Assembly (NCBI GenBank): GCA_019416775.1
Contig: DXWR01000267.1
Coordinates: 1 to 7,256, forward strand
Origin: Oscillospiraceae bacterium
Lineage (GTDB): Bacteria > Bacillota > Clostridia > Oscillospirales > Ruminococcaceae
DNA length: 7,256 nt
Direction: 5' to 3'
In this document: positions 5,901-7,256 of the stretch, one piece after another
Numbering within the stretch: position 1 is the stretch's first letter
How the letters are laid out: every line of letters begins with the position of its first letter
Notes under the pieces: model-generated
Database searches by the model: none
What the model was told of the DNA's origin: nothing
What the model saw: only the letters and a program-made list of their open reading frames with translations
Program-made: the position numbers and the translations under genes

Positions 5901-6941
5901 GCTGCCCATCAACGGACGGCAGCGCTCCAAACTTTGGGCGTATTCTTCCAAACGTTCCAAGGTGCCGGTTCCGATATAGGCGGTGTAGGACAGCCCTACG
6001 GCCACCTCCCCTTCCAGCCACACCACTTCGGTGTAATTGCCGGACTGGTAAAACAGCCCTTCCTTCCCATTTACCGTCACCTGCCGCACATTGCCGGAGG
6101 AAGGGGGCTCCCGATTTTCCATCTGAGCAAACAGCTTGTCCCCGCTGGAATAGGTGTGAACCTCCAGCAGGTCTGTGTCTCCATCAGAGGTGGAAGAGGT
6201 ACTGAAATAGCGGTAGCTTCCATTACCGGACTCCTCATTGGAGAGAAAAGCAGAAAATCCTTGAGGCGGCTGAGGAAAATCGTAATACCCCAACTGGTCC
6301 GGCAGCTGAGGATTGCCGGTCAAGGAATAGGTTCCGTCTTCCTGCTGGAAAGCTAAATCGGAATAGATGGGCTGGCGGTTGGCATGGTAGTCCATCCGAC
6401 TCACCAGTTCCAGCAACTGGTTTTCGTCCATAGCCCAATCGGCAGTTAACTCCAACACGGTGTTGTCATGAATCCAATAAGCACTGGAGCTGGTTTGCTC
6501 CATCCGGCAAACCACCTTGGTATCTCCAAACTGCATTTCCCGGAAGGTGCCGGTTCCGCTGCGGTTCCAGTCGTAGTAGGCGGGCTGCTGATACAAGATA
6601 AGGCTGCCTCCCTCCGGGGAACGGTATAGGTCGGTGTAGCTCTCGGAGAGCCGGTTGGCGGATTCTTCCCCGTTACTGGTGTGGGTGTACCCCTCCGGCA
6701 TGGAAAAGCCGTAATAGGGCATGGGGTTGGGCAGGCTGGCGCTGCGATCCAATCCTCCGGCGATAAGGTAGCTGGTATTACCTGGCGCCAAGGCGGGGTC
6801 CTGCTCCTCCACCAACTCTATAGTGGCCGCCTCCTGCTTAGGGGAAAGCACCAGCCAAAGGGTGACCCCCATGGCTGCCACTGCCACGATGCCTAAAAGA
6901 ACTGCCCACCATTTGCTGTTGCTGCGCTTTGTTTTTGCCAC
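5898..6941 (-). CDS. Gene A: membrane-anchored two-module ectodomain protein (DUF4367-like), first of array
   Basis: The protein has 347 residues and its function is not recognised. Start is GTG, preceded by a GAGGGTGAT ribosome binding site about 5 nt upstream. A basic tail (residues 1-10) leads into a membrane segment (about 11-32), then an acidic spacer. Module 1 (about 75-185) carries MPEGY (81-85), an ANRLSESYTDLY block (95-106) and SAYWIHDN (153-160), and ends in LLELVSRMDY. The linker has GNPQLPDQ (209-216). Module 2 (about 225-337) carries PPQGFS, VTVNGKEGLFY (288-298) and EVVWLEGE. The VTVNG...VWLE pattern followed by a final amphipathic helix recalls DUF4367. It is the first gene after an upstream terminator, so probably the promoter-proximal member of the operon. 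Its TAA stop is fused to the next gene's ribosome binding site. Export and a surface role are inferred from the anchor; a cleaved signal peptide cannot be excluded. Confidence 0.9.
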   Translation of the reverse strand: MAKTKRSNSKWWAVLLGIVAVAAMGVTLWLVLSPKQEAATIELVEEQDPALAPGNTSYLIAGGLDRSASLPNPMPYYGFSMPEGYTHTSNGEESANRLSESYTDLYRSPEGGSLILYQQPAYYDWNRSGTGTFREMQFGDTKVVCRMEQTSSSAYWIHDNTVLELTADWAMDENQLLELVSRMDYHANRQPIYSDLAFQQEDGTYSLTGNPQLPDQLGYYDFPQPPQGFSAFLSNEESGNGSYRYFSTSSTSDGDTDLLEVHTYSSGDKLFAQMENREPPSSGNVRQVTVNGKEGLFYQSGNYTEVVWLEGEVAVGLSYTAYIGTGTLERLEEYAQSLERCRPLMGS

Positions 6942-7044
6942 AAGATCACCCTCTTCTTTTTTGCAGAGAAAAACCTTCTTGATTCATTCAATCCGTAGAT
7001 CACAAAAAAGGAGACAATGTTTTTGAAACTTTTCGTCAAATTTG
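6942..7044 (-). promoter_or_regulatory. Leader region expected to hold the array promoter
   Basis: This stretch lies between the upstream terminator and gene A's GTG, so a promoter for the array should be here unless transcription reads through. A TTGACG hexamer (7034-7039, minus) is a good -35 match and overlaps a perfect ten-base palindrome, TCAAATTTGA (7036-7045), which could be an operator. I find no convincing -10 at 16-18 nt spacing. An alternative sigma factor or a weak promoter is possible. Confidence 0.3.
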
Positions 7045-7080
7045 AAAAAAAGCCGGCAAGGGTTAATTCCCCCGCCGGCT
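7045..7080 (-). terminator. Rho-independent terminator of the transcript entering from the right
   Basis: On the minus strand, a seven-base GC-rich stem (AGCCGGC/GCCGGCT) continues past a two-base mismatch into three GGG/CCC pairs closing a six-base loop. It is followed directly by seven T. On the plus strand no T-run follows, so it acts only leftward. It lies about 100 nt before gene A's start, so it separates the array from the preceding transcription unit, whose gene lies mainly or wholly beyond the window. Confidence 0.88.
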
Positions 7081-7129
7081 CTGTTCCTACTGTGGACCCG
7101 CCCTCTGCTCAAAACAGGCTATGGTATCC

Positions 7130-7152
7130 TTCCCCGATGGTAAATCGGGGGA
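7130..7152. repeat. Hairpin in the right-hand gene-free region
   Basis: Seven-base arms CCCCGAT (7132-7138) and ATCGGGG (7144-7150) enclose GGTAA, extended by one wobble and one A-T pair. On the plus strand a T6 run comes about 10 nt later, too far for a standard terminator. A second small hairpin, GGGAT/ATCCC, is at 7201-7214. The whole 7081-7256 stretch shows no convincing gene on either strand. It may be the 3' untranslated part, or an unrecognised structured RNA, of the transcript ending at the 7045-7080 terminator. Confidence 0.5.
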
Positions 7153-7256
7153 ATGCTGATGATTTTTTCTTTTGTCTCCCCTTTTGCGGAATTGGTGCTT
7201 GGGATTATTATCCCTTCCGCCGTTTTTCACACGTTACTTCTGCTTTAACCAAACAC

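Larger units (their letters stand above)
121..6941 (-). repeat. Tandem array of six paralogous genes (twelve related modules)
   Basis: All six genes share one strand, one architecture and the same ordered motifs: basic tail, membrane segment, PEGY-like turn, ANR-S-SYTD-Y block, A-W near the centre of module 1, GNP linker, PEGF-like turn, VTVNG, [EK]-[LIV]-[VA]-[VWL] and a final helix. Intergenic gaps are 15, 12, 85, 36 and 34 nt. There are no unrelated genes between them and no mobile-element sequences, so local duplication with divergence is the simplest origin. One transcript is likely but not proven. Confidence 0.88.

Noticed and set aside
7153..7248. Plus-strand 31-codon hydrophobic open frame in the right-hand gap
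   Set aside because: It is short, has only a run of G directly before the ATG, and its hydrophobic composition follows from T-rich sequence. No homology could be recognised.
7208..7255. Possible C-terminal tail of a minus-strand gene entering from the right
   Set aside because: One frame stays open for 15 codons to tandem TAA stops, but this is too short to judge and the other frames also stop within a few codons.

Overview
The window holds one minus-strand array of six consecutive paralogous genes, read from right to left. The gene order is A (6941-5898), B (5882-4725), C (4712-3657), D (3571-2288), E (2251-1229) and F (1194-121). Each product has a short, very basic cytoplasmic tail, one membrane-spanning segment and an ectodomain of about 300 residues. 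The ectodomain is two copies of a related ~110-residue module joined by a linker with a GNP motif. By eye the module resembles the uncharacterised Firmicutes domain DUF4367; this is from memory and needs a profile search. No enzyme active site, zinc-finger anti-sigma domain, lipobox or sortase motif is visible, and I give no gene symbols.

Strong AGGAGG-type ribosome binding sites, roughly balanced G+C and Lys-rich single-pass anchors suggest a Gram-positive, Clostridia-like bacterium, perhaps a gut Oscillospiraceae/Ruminococcaceae relative. That placement is an inference.

Right end (6942-7256): there is no convincing gene. A rho-independent terminator (7045-7080, minus strand) ends a transcript entering from the right, so the array probably starts its own transcript within 6942-7044. 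Genes A, B and C are packed tightly: the gaps are 15 and 12 nt, and each upstream stop codon is fused to the next ribosome binding site. An 85-nt gap with a perfect hairpin then precedes gene D. D carries an in-frame TAG directly after its membrane segment, yet about 380 codons downstream stay open and clearly homologous. E and F follow with gaps of 36 and 34 nt. The left end (1-120) has only a weak candidate terminator.

The genes look like a co-transcribed family of diversified surface sensor, ligand-binding or decoy proteins made by repeated duplication. F looks mosaic: its anchor matches E, its juxtamembrane stretch matches B and its ectodomain is closest to C. The biological role is unknown. 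The main points for follow-up are the twelve-module array, the F mosaic and the amber codon in D.
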